Shown here: one piece after another, positions 20,099 to 29,911 of the stretch
Layout of the letters: each line of letters opens with the position of its first letter
Position numbering within the stretch: position 1 is the stretch's first letter
NCBI RefSeq assembly: GCF_036884845.1
Contig: NZ_CP145732.1
Span: 2,914,001 to 2,978,000 of the forward strand
Direction of reading: 5' to 3'
DNA: 64,000 nt
Origin: Pseudomonas sp. MAG733B
GTDB taxonomy: Bacteria; Pseudomonadota; Gammaproteobacteria; Pseudomonadales; Pseudomonadaceae
The notes under the pieces: generated by a model
What the model saw: only the letters and a program-made list of their open reading frames with translations
The model's database searches: none
What the model was told of the DNA's origin: nothing
Position numbers and translations under genes: made by a program

Positions 20099-21652
20099 AT
20101 GGGGCATCCGTCCATTTACGACCGTATCGAAAAAGACCGGCCCGGTGTCGCCCGGCTCAAGGTCCGCTCGGCAGTGACGCTGCTGATTGCCGTGTGCCTG
20201 TCGATGGCGGTGATCGTCATCTGGGAAGCCTGGAGTTCGCGCCAGTACCACCTGCATGACAAGGAAGTGGCGATGTCCAACCTTGCGCAGACCCTTGCCT
20301 CGCAGGCGCAAGCGTCGATCAAGCAGGCTGATACGCTGCTGTTTGCCCTGGTCGATCGCCTGGAAAACGAGGGCGTCGACCAGACCCGGCTCAACCGTTT
20401 GCAGCGCTTGCTCAGTGCCCAGCGCAGTGAACTGAGCCAGGTTCATGGCTTGTTCGTTTATGACGAAACCGGGCAGTGGATCGCCAATTCCAATGGCGCC
20501 GAAGTCGGCGTCGCCAATAATTCCGATCGCGAATATTTTATTTTCCACCGCGATCACTCTGATCGCGGGCCGCACATCGGGCCTTCGATCAAGAGCCGCT
20601 CCAGCGGCGAATGGATCATGACCGTGTCACGGCGGATCAACCATCCCGATGGCAGTTTTGCCGGCGTGGCGCTGGCGACGATCTATCTCAGTCATTTCCT
20701 GCAGCTCTACGACAGCATCGACATGGGCAACAACGGGGTGATCAACCTGATCGCCGACAACGCCAGCATCGTCGTGCGTCGGCCGTTCAATGAGGCGGAC
20801 ATCGGCTCCAGTCTGGCCAAGAGCCCGCTGTTCACGCAGTTGCTGCCCAAGGACAGCGCGGGTACGGCGATGCTCAAGTCGACCATCGACGGTGTCGAGC
20901 GGGTGGTGGGCTATCGCCGGGTCGAGGGCTATCCGCTGATTGTGTTTGCCGCGTTGAACAAGGACGAAGTGCTGGCCGGCTGGCGCAAGGAATCGTTGCT
21001 CAGTGCGGCCATCGTTTCGTTGTTGCTGGGTTTTCTGGGCGTGCTCGGCTATCGCCTGATCAAGTTGATGCAGCAGCAGAACCGCATCCAGGTCGAGTTG
21101 CTCGGATACCAGGAAAAACTCCTCGGACTCAATCGCAACCTGGAGTTGCTGGCGCTGGAAGATGCGCTGACCGGATTGGCCAACCGCCGCCAGTTCGACC
21201 TGTTCATTCAAGCCGAAACGGGGCGCGCGCGGCGCAACTTGACCGGTCTCTCGCTGCTGATGATCGATGTCGATCATTTCAAGGCGTTCAACGATCGCTA
21301 TGGACACCTGGCCGGTGACGAGTGTTTGCGCGCGATCGCGACCGTCATCACCGGGCATATCCAGCGCCCCGGCGACCTGGCCTCGCGTTTTGGTGGCGAG
21401 GAGTTTGCCGTGGTGCTGCCCGGCACCGACTACGTGGGGGCGTTTCTGGTGGCGGAAAAAATCCGTCGGGCGGTGCAGTCGGCGAACCTGCTGCACAGTG
21501 AAAGTCCCGTAGGTGTGGTTACGGTCAGCGTCGGCGTGTGTGGCTACGATCCGGCGTCCCAAACCCGCACCGAGGACCTGATCGGTGCCGCCGACAAGGC
21601 GTTGTACGTGGCCAAGGCCAGCGGGCGGAACATGAGCGTGATTGCCAACTGA
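20099..21652 (+). CDS. Diguanylate cyclase with periplasmic sensor domain
   Basis: The 517-residue product starts at ATG 20099 (AGGGAG site). TM1 lies at about 27-48. A ~250-residue extracytoplasmic dCache-like domain (ISNGAEV-type core WIANSNGAEVGVANNSDREYF) follows, then TM2 at about 303-322 and a GGDEF domain. The active-site GGEEF is at 432-436 and the inhibitory RxxD site RPGD at 423-426, five residues before RFGGEEF, so c-di-GMP synthesis with product inhibition is predicted. The signal is unknown. It stands alone between DUF3087 and a convergent LysR gene. Confidence 0.9.
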   Translation: MGHPSIYDRIEKDRPGVARLKVRSAVTLLIAVCLSMAVIVIWEAWSSRQYHLHDKEVAMSNLAQTLASQAQASIKQADTLLFALVDRLENEGVDQTRLNRLQRLLSAQRSELSQVHGLFVYDETGQWIANSNGAEVGVANNSDREYFIFHRDHSDRGPHIGPSIKSRSSGEWIMTVSRRINHPDGSFAGVALATIYLSHFLQLYDSIDMGNNGVINLIADNASIVVRRPFNEADIGSSLAKSPLFTQLLPKDSAGTAMLKSTIDGVERVVGYRRVEGYPLIVFAALNKDEVLAGWRKESLLSAAIVSLLLGFLGVLGYRLIKLMQQQNRIQVELLGYQEKLLGLNRNLELLALEDALTGLANRRQFDLFIQAETGRARRNLTGLSLLMIDVDHFKAFNDRYGHLAGDECLRAIATVITGHIQRPGDLASRFGGEEFAVVLPGTDYVGAFLVAEKIRRAVQSANLLHSESPVGVVTVSVGVCGYDPASQTRTEDLIGAADKALYVAKASGRNMSVIAN

Positions 21653-21662
21653 CCTTCGCCTG

Positions 21663-22580
21663 TTACACAAACAGGTCGATGCCCTGCACCAGTTGCCTGG
21701 CGAGGTGTGGCTGCTTGAGTTTTTCCAGCCACCAGTTCAGGGCGCGACCGTCGTGATCGCCGCGCCAGCCGGCATACAGAATGTTTGGCTCGCGCGGGTC
21801 GGCCATCTGCTTTTCCACCAGTGTCCCGTTGTCCAGCAACGAACTGACCCGATGCCTGGGCAACCAGCCCACGCCCAACCCGGCGCACTGTGCGAGGATT
21901 TTTGCGCGCATGGTCGCCACCGCCAGCACCGGTTGCCCGCCAGAAACACCGTAGGTTCGACCCTCGGTGGTTCTCGACGAATCGGCCACGACAATCGCCC
22001 GGTGCTGCGTCACCGTCGCCCTGGAAATCGGCTCCTTGGCCTTGGCCAGTGCATGCTTTGGCGAAACGGCGAACACCCATTCCATTTCCCCCAACTGCAT
22101 CCAGCGCAACGACGGAATTGCCGGTGGTTCGTTGGTGGCACCAATGACCAAATCGGCGCGGCCTTCACGCAGGGCTTCCCAGACTCCTTTGAGCACTTCC
22201 TGGGTGACCCGCAGCGGTACGCCGGAACCCAGCGCATCGAACTCGCGGATCACCGGGATCAGGTTTTCGAACTCCAGCAATTCATCGGTGACGATCCACA
22301 ACCGGCTCTCCCAGCCATTGGCCACTTGCTGCACCCGTTGCGTCAGGCGCGAGACATCCTCCATCAACCGCGATGCTTCGTTGACCAGCAACTCACCGGC
22401 CGGGGTCAGTTGCAAGCGATAGCGACGACGGTCGAACAGCAAGGCATCGAAACGCTCTTCCAGTTGCCGCGCGGCATAGGACACCGTGGACGGTGCCTTG
22501 CCCAGTTTGACGGCGGCCCGCGACAGGCTGCCGGTTTCGCGGATGGCCTCCAGCAATGCCAGGTCTTCAATCGACAGCAT
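21663..22580 (-). CDS. LysR-family transcriptional regulator
   Basis: The 305-residue protein has an N-terminal winged helix-turn-helix (about 1-60; TGSLSRAAVKLGKAPSTVSYAARQLEERF) and a periplasmic-binding-fold effector domain (about 88-300). It is the last gene of a minus-strand series after a DapA-like gene and a DUF2784 gene, with short gaps. LysR genes are more often divergent from their target. Effector unknown. Confidence 0.88.
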   Translation of the reverse strand: MLSIEDLALLEAIRETGSLSRAAVKLGKAPSTVSYAARQLEERFDALLFDRRRYRLQLTPAGELLVNEASRLMEDVSRLTQRVQQVANGWESRLWIVTDELLEFENLIPVIREFDALGSGVPLRVTQEVLKGVWEALREGRADLVIGATNEPPAIPSLRWMQLGEMEWVFAVSPKHALAKAKEPISRATVTQHRAIVVADSSRTTEGRTYGVSGGQPVLAVATMRAKILAQCAGLGVGWLPRHRVSSLLDNGTLVEKQMADPREPNILYAGWRGDHDGRALNWWLEKLKQPHLARQLVQGIDLFV

Positions 22581-22601
22581 GGTTTCAGCCTTTGGTTAAA
22601 G

Positions 22602-22961
22602 TCAGGACTTTTGTTTGATCACTCGAAGATAGACCACCCCATTGACCAGCAACACCAAACCGGCCAGCCACAACTGAATCGCCGGAGTCAGCCCAGCCGG
22701 ATAAATCACTGGCCACACATAATATTCGATGAATCCGCCGCCATAACCGCTTTGTCCGGCGGCGTGGCGCATCAGGTTTTCCCAGTGCGTCAGAGGGCAG
22801 GGCAGGTGGAAAAACTCCACCGCCACACCCCACGCAGCAGCGGGCAAGTGCCACCAGATCAGGCGGCGCCATTTGAGCACCAGCAACCCACCGAACAACA
22901 CGAACAGGATGAACGTCAGGTGAAACAGCACCAGCCCATCGGCGGCGATTCGGTAGAGCAT
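22602..22961 (-). CDS. DUF2784 membrane protein
   Basis: The 119-residue integral membrane protein has about three to four TM helices, the motif HLTFILFVLFGGLLVLKWRR near the N-terminus, HLPCPLTHWEN and a C-terminal WLAGLVLLVNGVVYLRV. These match DUF2784. Start 22961 has GGGAG upstream; a start six codons earlier is possible. Function unknown. Confidence 0.8.
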   Translation of the reverse strand: MLYRIAADGLVLFHLTFILFVLFGGLLVLKWRRLIWWHLPAAAWGVAVEFFHLPCPLTHWENLMRHAAGQSGYGGGFIEYYVWPVIYPAGLTPAIQLWLAGLVLLVNGVVYLRVIKQKS

Positions 22962-23021
22962 GGCGGCTCCCGCAGGCATCAGGCGAATCGCTCCATGGTA
23001 CTCGGGCCAATGGCCGACGCT

Positions 23022-23891
23022 CTATCGATTGTTCAGTGCGCCGAGAACAGCCTTCAAGTGCGTCACCATGGCTTCGCTGCTGCGTAGCATCGGCGCGCGC
23101 AGTTCATCGTCGATCAAGCCTTCAAGGGCCAGTGCGGTTTTGACCGGGGCGGGATTGGGTTCGATGAACAGGCTTTGAATCAGCGGCAGCAGCTCGAAGA
23201 ATGTGCTGCGGGCGGCGGCCAATTGATTGTCGCGAACCTGTTGGTACAGCGCGACAAAGCGCTCGGGATGTACATGCGCCGACGCGGCAATCGCGCCTTT
23301 GGCGCCGAGGCACAAGGCGCTGAAAATCTGGTTGTCCTCACCGCACAACACATCGACTTTTCCGGAAGTCAGCAACGCCAGGGTGTTGTTCAGATTGCCG
23401 CCGCAATCCTTGATCGCGACGATCCGCTCGTGGGCGACGATGTTGAGCAAGGTCGCCTGTTCGAAGGCCACGCCGGTGCGGTAGGGAATATCGTAGAGAA
23501 TCAGCGGCACGCTTGAAGCGTCGGCAACGGTCTTGAAAAACGCCTCAAGTCCGGCCTGGGAGGGGCGGATGTAATACGGCGCCGGCACCAGCAAACCTGC
23601 CACCGGACGCTTGAGGATTTCGCTCTGGAATTGCAGCAATTCAGTCAGGTTGTTGCCGGCCAGGCCCATCACCACGCGGTGCGCAGGGACTTGCTCCAGC
23701 ACCGCATCGAGCACCGCCAGTTGCTCATGCTTGCCCATCGCGGCGGGTTCGCCGGTGGTGCCACAGACAATCAGGCCGTCGACGCCTTTTTCCAGCAAGT
23801 GGTTGACCAGACGCTGCAGGCCGACGAAATCGATGGCGCCGTTGTGGAACGGCGTGACGAGCGGAACCCAGATACCTTGAAACGATGACAT
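23022..23891 (-). CDS. DapA-family aldolase (dihydrodipicolinate synthase/N-acetylneuraminate lyase superfamily)
   Basis: The 289-residue TIM-barrel protein has the family residues at E. coli DapA positions: Thr45 (GTTGEPA), Tyr133 (LYDIPYRTG) and Schiff-base Lys161 (AIKDCGG). Length fits DapA. Real DapA usually sits with purC/bamC in Pseudomonas. Here the neighbours are DUF2784 and LysR genes, so it may be a paralogue acting on another pyruvate-derived substrate. Arg138 (YRTG) favours a lysine-pathway-type reaction. Ribosome site AGGAGA. Confidence 0.88.
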   Translation of the reverse strand: MSSFQGIWVPLVTPFHNGAIDFVGLQRLVNHLLEKGVDGLIVCGTTGEPAAMGKHEQLAVLDAVLEQVPAHRVVMGLAGNNLTELLQFQSEILKRPVAGLLVPAPYYIRPSQAGLEAFFKTVADASSVPLILYDIPYRTGVAFEQATLLNIVAHERIVAIKDCGGNLNNTLALLTSGKVDVLCGEDNQIFSALCLGAKGAIAASAHVHPERFVALYQQVRDNQLAAARSTFFELLPLIQSLFIEPNPAPVKTALALEGLIDDELRAPMLRSSEAMVTHLKAVLGALNNR

Positions 23892-24175
23892 GCGCTTTCT
23901 CCTGATGGTTGACCGATTTCGTCACCGTCAGGAGCGTAGAAGGAAGTAAGCAAGGGGAGGGTGATCCGTCGCGCTCAATGTCCTGTCAGCTCATCTGACG
24001 GGACAGCGCGCCCCGGTCACATGAGCGACTGTTTCTTCGATTTGAGGGTGCGCGCAACGCAACCTTGCGCCTTGGCAATAGAGCCAATGACGGAAGAGTT
24101 GTGATTGAAGGTTGCGGACATCTTTGCTTACACCCTGATTGAGGCGCCCAGTTTTAAAAGGCCGGGCACCGTTTG

Positions 24176-25111
24176 TCAATCACGAAAATCGGCGAACTCC
24201 GCGCGCATCCGTCCGTTGTGCTTGGCTTTGTAGAGCAATTGATCGACCTGTTCGACGAATTCCAGCGCCGTGGCGTGCTGCGAGGCGTGGGTGGTGCCAA
24301 CGCCGAGGCTCACGCTGAGCACGGATGAAACGGCGGAAAACTCATGGGCGATTTGTTGCTGGCGAATCAGGTGCAGGCATTTGTGCGCCACCAACCTGGC
24401 GGACTCGGCATCGGTTTCCGGCAGCAGCCAGACGAACTCTTCGCCGCCGATCCGCGCAATGAAATCCCGTGGCCGGTTAGCCGCCAGCGACAAGGTGCGG
24501 GCTACGTGGCGCAGGCATTCGTCGCCCTTGATGTGGCCGTAATGGTCGTTGTACTGCTTGAAATAATCGATATCCAGAACCAGCACCGACAGCGGCGATC
24601 CCGTGCGCTGGGCGGTGGCCCATTCCCGCTCCAGCACGGTGTCGAACATGCGCCGGTTGGCGATGCCGGTCAGACCGTCCTGGTAGGAATATTCTTCGAG
24701 CTGCTTTTGCAGGCGAATCAGGTGTTCTTCGGTTTTCTTGCGTTCGCTGATGTCGAACATGAACCCCACCAGCGCCTCGACCTCGCCGTCCTTGCGCACC
24801 ACGTGCACCACATCGCGGATCCACACGTATTCACCGCTGTGGGTCAGCGCGCGGTAGTCCGCTTCATGGTCGACCCCGGCCCGGGATTGCGAGACGCAGA
24901 ACTCCACCACGTAATCGCGATCGTCCGGGTGCATGCGCTCGACCCAGTCATTAACGCCAACCCAACTGTCCTGTTTCCAGCCCAACAGACTTTCGATCTG
25001 CGGCCCGATGTAACTGAACGTCATGGTTTTCCAGTTGATTCGCCATGGAATCGCCTTGGTCGACTCAAGCAGGGTTTTGTAGACGTCGCTGTCGGTTTCG
25101 AGTGGATTCAT
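24176..25111 (-). CDS. PAS-GGDEF diguanylate cyclase
   Basis: The 311-residue cytosolic protein has an N-terminal PAS fold with PAC segment (about 10-125; IESLLGWKQDSW, MFDISERK), a short coiled-coil linker, and a GGDEF domain with active site GGEEF (222-226) and I-site RPRD (213-216). No membrane helix is present, so a soluble or redox/light-type ligand is likely. It predicts c-di-GMP synthesis. Transcribed alone; a ~280-base gap before it (23892-24175) holds no gene that I can support. Confidence 0.9.
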   Translation of the reverse strand: MNPLETDSDVYKTLLESTKAIPWRINWKTMTFSYIGPQIESLLGWKQDSWVGVNDWVERMHPDDRDYVVEFCVSQSRAGVDHEADYRALTHSGEYVWIRDVVHVVRKDGEVEALVGFMFDISERKKTEEHLIRLQKQLEEYSYQDGLTGIANRRMFDTVLEREWATAQRTGSPLSVLVLDIDYFKQYNDHYGHIKGDECLRHVARTLSLAANRPRDFIARIGGEEFVWLLPETDAESARLVAHKCLHLIRQQQIAHEFSAVSSVLSVSLGVGTTHASQHATALEFVEQVDQLLYKAKHNGRMRAEFADFRD

Positions 25112-25285
25112 GAAGGGCCTGCACCTTGAAGGAAAAAATGCAGCGCCATCATGTTGCTACTACTTTGGCGGCGCAAGCGGGCAGCCGATGAATGGCACGG
25201 AGTCGCGGTATTGAGCAAGATTGTTCAAGCCATTGGCCGCGACTGCTGGCACAGTCTGGGGTCTTTCCCCTGGTTGTAGAGCGAT

Positions 25286-25984
25286 ATGTCCAACTCACAC
25301 TTGCCGCGCAGTGCGTTCCTTCGCGGCGCCGCAGCGATCATGCCGCTGTCCCTGGCAACCGCGCCTTGGGGCTTGCTGGCCGGGTCCATGGCCATCGAAG
25401 CCAATCTCACGCCCCTGCAAGGCCAGGGTTTGTCGAGCATCGTGTTCGCCGGTGCCGCGCAACTGGTGGCCATCGGCATGCTCAAGGGCGGCGCCGGGAT
25501 CTTTTCGATCCTGCTGACCACGTTGTTGCTCACCTCCCAGCATTTGCTTTACGGGATGAGTCTGCGTTCGGTGATTTCGCCGTTGCCGGGGCGCTGGCGC
25601 GTAGGGTTGGGTTTTTTGCTCACCGATGAATTGTTCGCCCTGACCAGCCAGCACGACAAACAACAATTCGACCGCTGGTTCGCGTTGGGTGTCGGCCTGA
25701 CGTTCTACATCGCCTGGAACCTCTTCACCCTGGCCGGCATCGTGCTCGGCAGCAGCATTCCCGGCCTGGAACACCTGGGCCTGGATTTCTCCATCGCCGC
25801 CACCTTCATCGCCCTGATCACTCCGGTGGTGCGCAATGTGCCGACCGTGGTCTGCGTCGCGGTTTCGCTGTTCTGCTCGGTGCTGTTCAGCTATTGGCAA
25901 TGGGGCTCGGCGCTGGTGCTGTCGGGATTGGCGGGGATGACCGCCGGGTTTATCTGCAACAAGTTCCAGGGAGCGCGCACATGA
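25286..25984 (+). CDS. azlC: Branched-chain amino acid exporter large subunit, AzlC family
   Basis: The 232-residue protein has about six TM helices and AzlC hallmarks: RGAAAIMPLSLATAPWGLLAGSMA near the N-terminus, GAAQLVAIGMLKGGAG and LRHLLYGMSLR-type LLTSQHLLYGMSLR. With AzlD it forms a two-component exporter for branched-chain amino acids and analogues. Its stop overlaps the azlD start (ATGA), implying translational coupling. Confidence 0.88.
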   Translation: MSNSHLPRSAFLRGAAAIMPLSLATAPWGLLAGSMAIEANLTPLQGQGLSSIVFAGAAQLVAIGMLKGGAGIFSILLTTLLLTSQHLLYGMSLRSVISPLPGRWRVGLGFLLTDELFALTSQHDKQQFDRWFALGVGLTFYIAWNLFTLAGIVLGSSIPGLEHLGLDFSIAATFIALITPVVRNVPTVVCVAVSLFCSVLFSYWQWGSALVLSGLAGMTAGFICNKFQGART

Positions 25985-26295
25985 TGGTCTGGGCAGTGAT
26001 TTTCGGCATGGGCGTGTTGGTGTTTCTCAATCGCTACGTTTTTCTCGAACCGCGGCTGCCGGTACGCTTGAGCAGTAACGCCCGGCAGTTCCTCGGCTTC
26101 GCCGTGCCGGGCATGTTGACCGCGATCTGCGGGCCGATCGTGTTCATGCCCGAGAAACAGCTGAATCTGCAATGGGACAACCCGTACCTGATCAGTTCGC
26201 TGGTGGCCGTCGGCCTGGTGCTCTACACCCGCAACACCTTGCTCAGCATGCTGTTGAGCATGGGTTTTTTCTTTTTGCTGCGTTGGTGGCTGTAA
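25981..26295 (+). CDS. azlD: Branched-chain amino acid exporter small subunit, AzlD family
   Basis: The 104-residue protein, from the ATG that overlaps the azlC stop, has four hydrophobic segments and the AzlD pattern VFLNRYVFL near the N-terminus, PVRLSSNARQFLGFAVPGMLTAI and RNTLLSMLLSMGFFFLLRWW. A longer in-frame opening inside azlC is not the start. Confidence 0.85.
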   Translation: MMVWAVIFGMGVLVFLNRYVFLEPRLPVRLSSNARQFLGFAVPGMLTAICGPIVFMPEKQLNLQWDNPYLISSLVAVGLVLYTRNTLLSMLLSMGFFFLLRWWL

Positions 26296-26361
26296 GCCGG
26301 GCAGGCGAATCTGTTCTACGCTTGAAATTGATGACCGATCCCTTCAGGAAGAGAGGTGAAC

Positions 26362-26517
26362 ATGGCAAATGACCCCAAGCGTCCGGACCCGGATGAAGAC
26401 ATGGATGAACCGACGGAAGAAGAGATTGAGCGGCAGAGAAAAGCGGAGAAGACCTGGAAACATGACGACAGCCGCGAGCTGTCGGATCGCGATATCGAAA
26501 TCCCGTTGAAGCCTTGA
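26362..26517 (+). CDS. Small acidic protein, 51 residues
   Basis: ATG at 26362 follows AGAGGTGA. The product is highly charged and hydrophilic (DPDEDMDEPTEEEIERQRKA, then RELSDRDIEIPLKP). No hydrophobic core is apparent, so it may be disordered or a partner protein. Codon use looks like the neighbours. The family resembles short conserved Pseudomonas hypotheticals. A REP-like hairpin follows 18 bases downstream. Confidence 0.6.
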   Translation: MANDPKRPDPDEDMDEPTEEEIERQRKAEKTWKHDDSRELSDRDIEIPLKP

Positions 26518-26534
26518 TCAAAGGCTTTCCCTAT

Positions 26535-26560
26535 GTGGGGGCGAGCAGGCTCGCTCCCAC
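26535..26560. repeat. Single REP-like hairpin
   Basis: GTGGGGGCGAGC-AG-GCTCGCTCCCAC is an almost perfect palindrome, a lone copy of the GTGGGAGCGRGC family. It lies between convergent small genes and may act as an mRNA 3' end. Confidence 0.75.
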
Positions 26561-26568
26561 AACATTAT

Positions 26569-26796
26569 TCAAACAGCCTCATTCCAGCGAATCTGGGTGA
26601 TTCCCAATTGGCAGGCATCTGCACGCGCGGCTTCGAGGCTGGCGGGTGTCGACATTTGGTGGCTGCCTGAGGGAAGCGCATGGACTGAGGCCGAATGAAT
26701 GGCTTGGCCATCGGAGAAGTTCACCGCCAGTTTAAAAAAATGCTGGCGCACGCCGTCAAATACGTAATGCACGGCATAGGGCACGAGTTCGCTCAT
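26569..26796 (-). CDS. Small conserved hypothetical protein, 75 residues
   Basis: The ATG at 26796 has an excellent AGGAGG site eight bases upstream, fixing the start; the longer open frame to 27069 is not used. The protein (YAVHYVFDGVRQHFFKLAV, then ATSLEAARAD-like SLEAARADACQLG) has a compact beta-alpha look without signal peptide. No known family was recognised with confidence. Confidence 0.65.
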   Translation of the reverse strand: MSELVPYAVHYVFDGVRQHFFKLAVNFSDGQAIHSASVHALPSGSHQMSTPASLEAARADACQLGITQIRWNEAV

Positions 26797-26998
26797 GTAT
26801 TCCTCCTGAAGCGAGCCGGAACATTGGCTCAGTAGTCGATTAGGGGATTCAGAGAGATCTGCGATGCAAACGGCGTGAAGAGACAGGGTGCAGAAATAAG
26901 ACGACTGAAAAAGAAAGAGGCTCAGCGAGCCTCTTGTCTTCAGAGTGGTGCGTGGGCGGGTTCGTTCAGTTTTTCTGCCGAAAGGCCCCGACCAAGGT

Positions 26999-27286
26999 TC
27001 AAGCGTCGTCCAGCGGCATGAAATCTGGATGAGAGGCTCGAAAACCCAACGTCTTGTCGATCCAGGCATTCAGTTCGTTGACCATCACCGGAGGCATGCC
27101 CGGGTAGCTTTCGAGGGTTGAATTCAGGACCGCGTTTATATTGGGGATTGAACGCAAGTTACGGGTTTCTATGTATTGCCCGATAAAGCAGTCGAGTTGG
27201 TAGTGTTCTGTCTTTGTAAGATAAACACACGCCAGACCCACGACTTGATTATTTATAAAATCGTCGCGCAATTTAGTTCTCTGCAA
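26999..27286 (-). CDS. Hypothetical protein, 95 residues, AT-rich
   Basis: The frame opens at TTG (27286) with no good ribosome site, so the true start is uncertain. The translated product (LRDDFINNQVVGLACVYLTK, PGMPPVMVNELNAWIDKTLGF) looks protein-like, with a hydrophobic centre. Base composition is more AT-rich than adjacent genes, as is the following non-coding stretch 27287-27530. Possibly a recently acquired gene. Function unknown. Confidence 0.45.
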   Translation of the reverse strand: MQRTKLRDDFINNQVVGLACVYLTKTEHYQLDCFIGQYIETRNLRSIPNINAVLNSTLESYPGMPPVMVNELNAWIDKTLGFRASHPDFMPLDDA

Positions 27287-27530
27287 GGCTTGTTGTATGG
27301 AATTTCCTTAGTTATTGACTCTTTGGTCAACTGGGTGATGCAACTGGAAATGCGGCGCGAATACTAGCGTTAGCGACAAAAAATGTATGCAATGCGACTC
27401 TATAGTCAGACCAGCGGTTAACTGTGCGATGCAAGTGTTAATTGACTGAAACAGGTGTTGTAACGCTAATAACTTGGTGTTCAACGGAGGGTCGTTATTT
27501 ATGACTGTGTCGCTGTCGTTATTGACACTT

Positions 27531-28211
27531 TCAGGTCACCTCAACAATTAACTCCGCGCCTTGGTTTCTCGCGTTGCCAACCGCTTTAGTGACCTTGTGC
27601 CAGTGGAATGCATCGCTGTCTTCACCCTGCAAAAGCAACATTTGCTCGGCGCGTTCCCTGGGCGTCGCCGGGTCCAGCCATTCCCGCGCCAGTTCTGCCG
27701 AGAACACCACCGGTCGTCGGTCATGAATGTCCACCATGCCGCCTGCGCTGTCGGCGGTGATGATGACAAACCCGTCGTCGTCCCTCGGTGGAGCGCTTCC
27801 AATCGGGAATTGCCCGATCGCCGCACACAACACCGGCCCATGATCGCGCCGGCGAATCAGCCAGGGTTGCCGTGTGCCGTCTCCTGCATCGACCCATTCG
27901 AACCAGTTATCGACCGGACAGATCGCGCGGTGCGGCCAGATCGCGCGGAAGAATGGGCCGTGGGCAACTTTTTCGACCCGCGCATTGATCGGTGCTGCGC
28001 GATCCTTGGCCCAGTGCGGTCGCCAACCCCAGCGCTGCGAATCGGCATGCAAGCCGTCGTCCTCCAGATGCAACAGCGCAAGTTGCGTGGTGGGCGCAGC
28101 GTTGTAGCGGGCCAGGGGCTGATCGCCGACGTGATTGATCAGCGCGTCGGGAATGCTCAGCACCGCCACGAAATCGTGGATACCCCGGTATTGCGACAGT
28201 CTTCCGCACAT
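27531..28211 (-). CDS. yedK: SOS-response-associated peptidase, HMCES/YedK family
   Basis: The 226-residue protein has the catalytic Cys2 exposed after Met removal (MCGR), YNAAPTTQ, NARVEKVAHGPFF, WFEW and DIHDRRPVV, the canonical HMCES/YedK signature in order. The family makes a covalent thiazolidine link to abasic sites in single-stranded DNA and protects them. The site after HDR is usually HxRMP; here it is RRP, a small departure. Ribosome site GGAGG. Confidence 0.9.
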   Translation of the reverse strand: MCGRLSQYRGIHDFVAVLSIPDALINHVGDQPLARYNAAPTTQLALLHLEDDGLHADSQRWGWRPHWAKDRAAPINARVEKVAHGPFFRAIWPHRAICPVDNWFEWVDAGDGTRQPWLIRRRDHGPVLCAAIGQFPIGSAPPRDDDGFVIITADSAGGMVDIHDRRPVVFSAELAREWLDPATPRERAEQMLLLQGEDSDAFHWHKVTKAVGNARNQGAELIVEVT

Positions 28212-28250
28212 CGACTGAATCCTCCGGCCAAGGCTTTCAGTCTAGTTGCC

Positions 28251-28964
<714 letters not shown>

Positions 28965-28967
28965 GGC

Positions 28968-29804
28968 TCAATCCTCTGCGCTTTGGCCGTTGAACGTGTC
29001 GCGCCAGGCCAGGAAGCGTTTCTCCAGGCTGGCGAGCAGGCCGTCGCTGAGTTTGCCCAGCAACGCCAGGACGATGATGGCGGCCAGCACGATGTCCGGG
29101 CGTGAAGTCTCGCGACCGTCGCTGAGCAGATAGCCCAGGCCTTTGGTGGCGGCGATCAGTTCGGCGGCCACCAGAAACATCCAGGCCAGGCTCAGGCCGC
29201 TGCGCAATCCGGTGAACAGGCCGGGCAGGGCGGCAGGCAGCAGAATCCGTTGCACCAAGCGGCGACGACTGAACCCGTACATCTGCCCGACCTCCACCAG
29301 TTTGCGGTCGATGTTGCGGATCGCCGCGACGCCGTTGAGGTACACCGGGAAGAACGCACCGATGGCAATCAGGACGATTTTCGAAGTCTCGTCGATGCCC
29401 AGCCACAGCAGCAACAGCGGCACCCAGGCCAGGCTCGGGATCGAGCGCAGGCCGGCGAACGTCGGTTCCAGCCAGGCTTCGGCTTCACGGCTCAAACCGA
29501 CCCACGCGGCGAACAACAGCGCCAGGCTTGCACCGATGACGAAGCCCAGTAGTACGCGCAACAGGCTGGCGCTGATGTGCTTCCACAGCGCGCCTTCAGC
29601 GAGGTCTTTGAGGGTCAGGGCGATTTCGCTGGGGGCGGGCATTTGGTAGGACGGCAGCCAGCCGATGCGCACGACGAATTCCAGCACCAGAAGGATCAGT
29701 ACGGGCAGCGCCAGGCCTTTGAGGCGCTGGCGCCAGGTATCGCTCAGGCGTCGCGGTGCGGGCAATGCCAGGTGCGTGGGCAGGCTTTTGCTTTTGCTGG
29801 TCAT
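28968..29804 (-). CDS. ABC importer permease, SsuC/TauC type
   Basis: The 278-residue protein has about six TM helices and the EAA-like loop GFSRRRLVQRILLPAALPGLFTGLRSGL, close to SsuC. Its ATPase follows directly. A REP-like inverted repeat separates it from the binding-protein gene upstream. Confidence 0.88.
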   Translation of the reverse strand: MTSKSKSLPTHLALPAPRRLSDTWRQRLKGLALPVLILLVLEFVVRIGWLPSYQMPAPSEIALTLKDLAEGALWKHISASLLRVLLGFVIGASLALLFAAWVGLSREAEAWLEPTFAGLRSIPSLAWVPLLLLWLGIDETSKIVLIAIGAFFPVYLNGVAAIRNIDRKLVEVGQMYGFSRRRLVQRILLPAALPGLFTGLRSGLSLAWMFLVAAELIAATKGLGYLLSDGRETSRPDIVLAAIIVLALLGKLSDGLLASLEKRFLAWRDTFNGQSAED

Positions 29805-29828
29805 GAGGGACTCCAGTCACGACAAGAT

Positions 29829-29908
29829 CAAAAGATCGCAGCCTGCGGCAGCTCCTGCATTGGGATATGCGTTTCCCTGTAGGAGCTGCCGCAGGCTGCG
29901 ATCTTTTG
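29829..29908. repeat. REP-like inverted repeat, GATCGCAGCCTGCGGCAGCTCC family
   Basis: Arms 29829-29859 and 29878-29908 are near-perfect inverted copies of CAAAAGATCGCAGCCTGCGG plus flank, separated by an 18-base loop. It lies inside the ABC operon, between the binding-protein and permease genes, where it may lower expression of the membrane components relative to the binding protein. Confidence 0.8.
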
Positions 29909-29911
29909 CTG

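Noticed and set aside
23892..24175. Possible small gene in this 284-base gap
   Set aside because: The only frame (62 codons, minus) has no ribosome site and an unconvincing composition.
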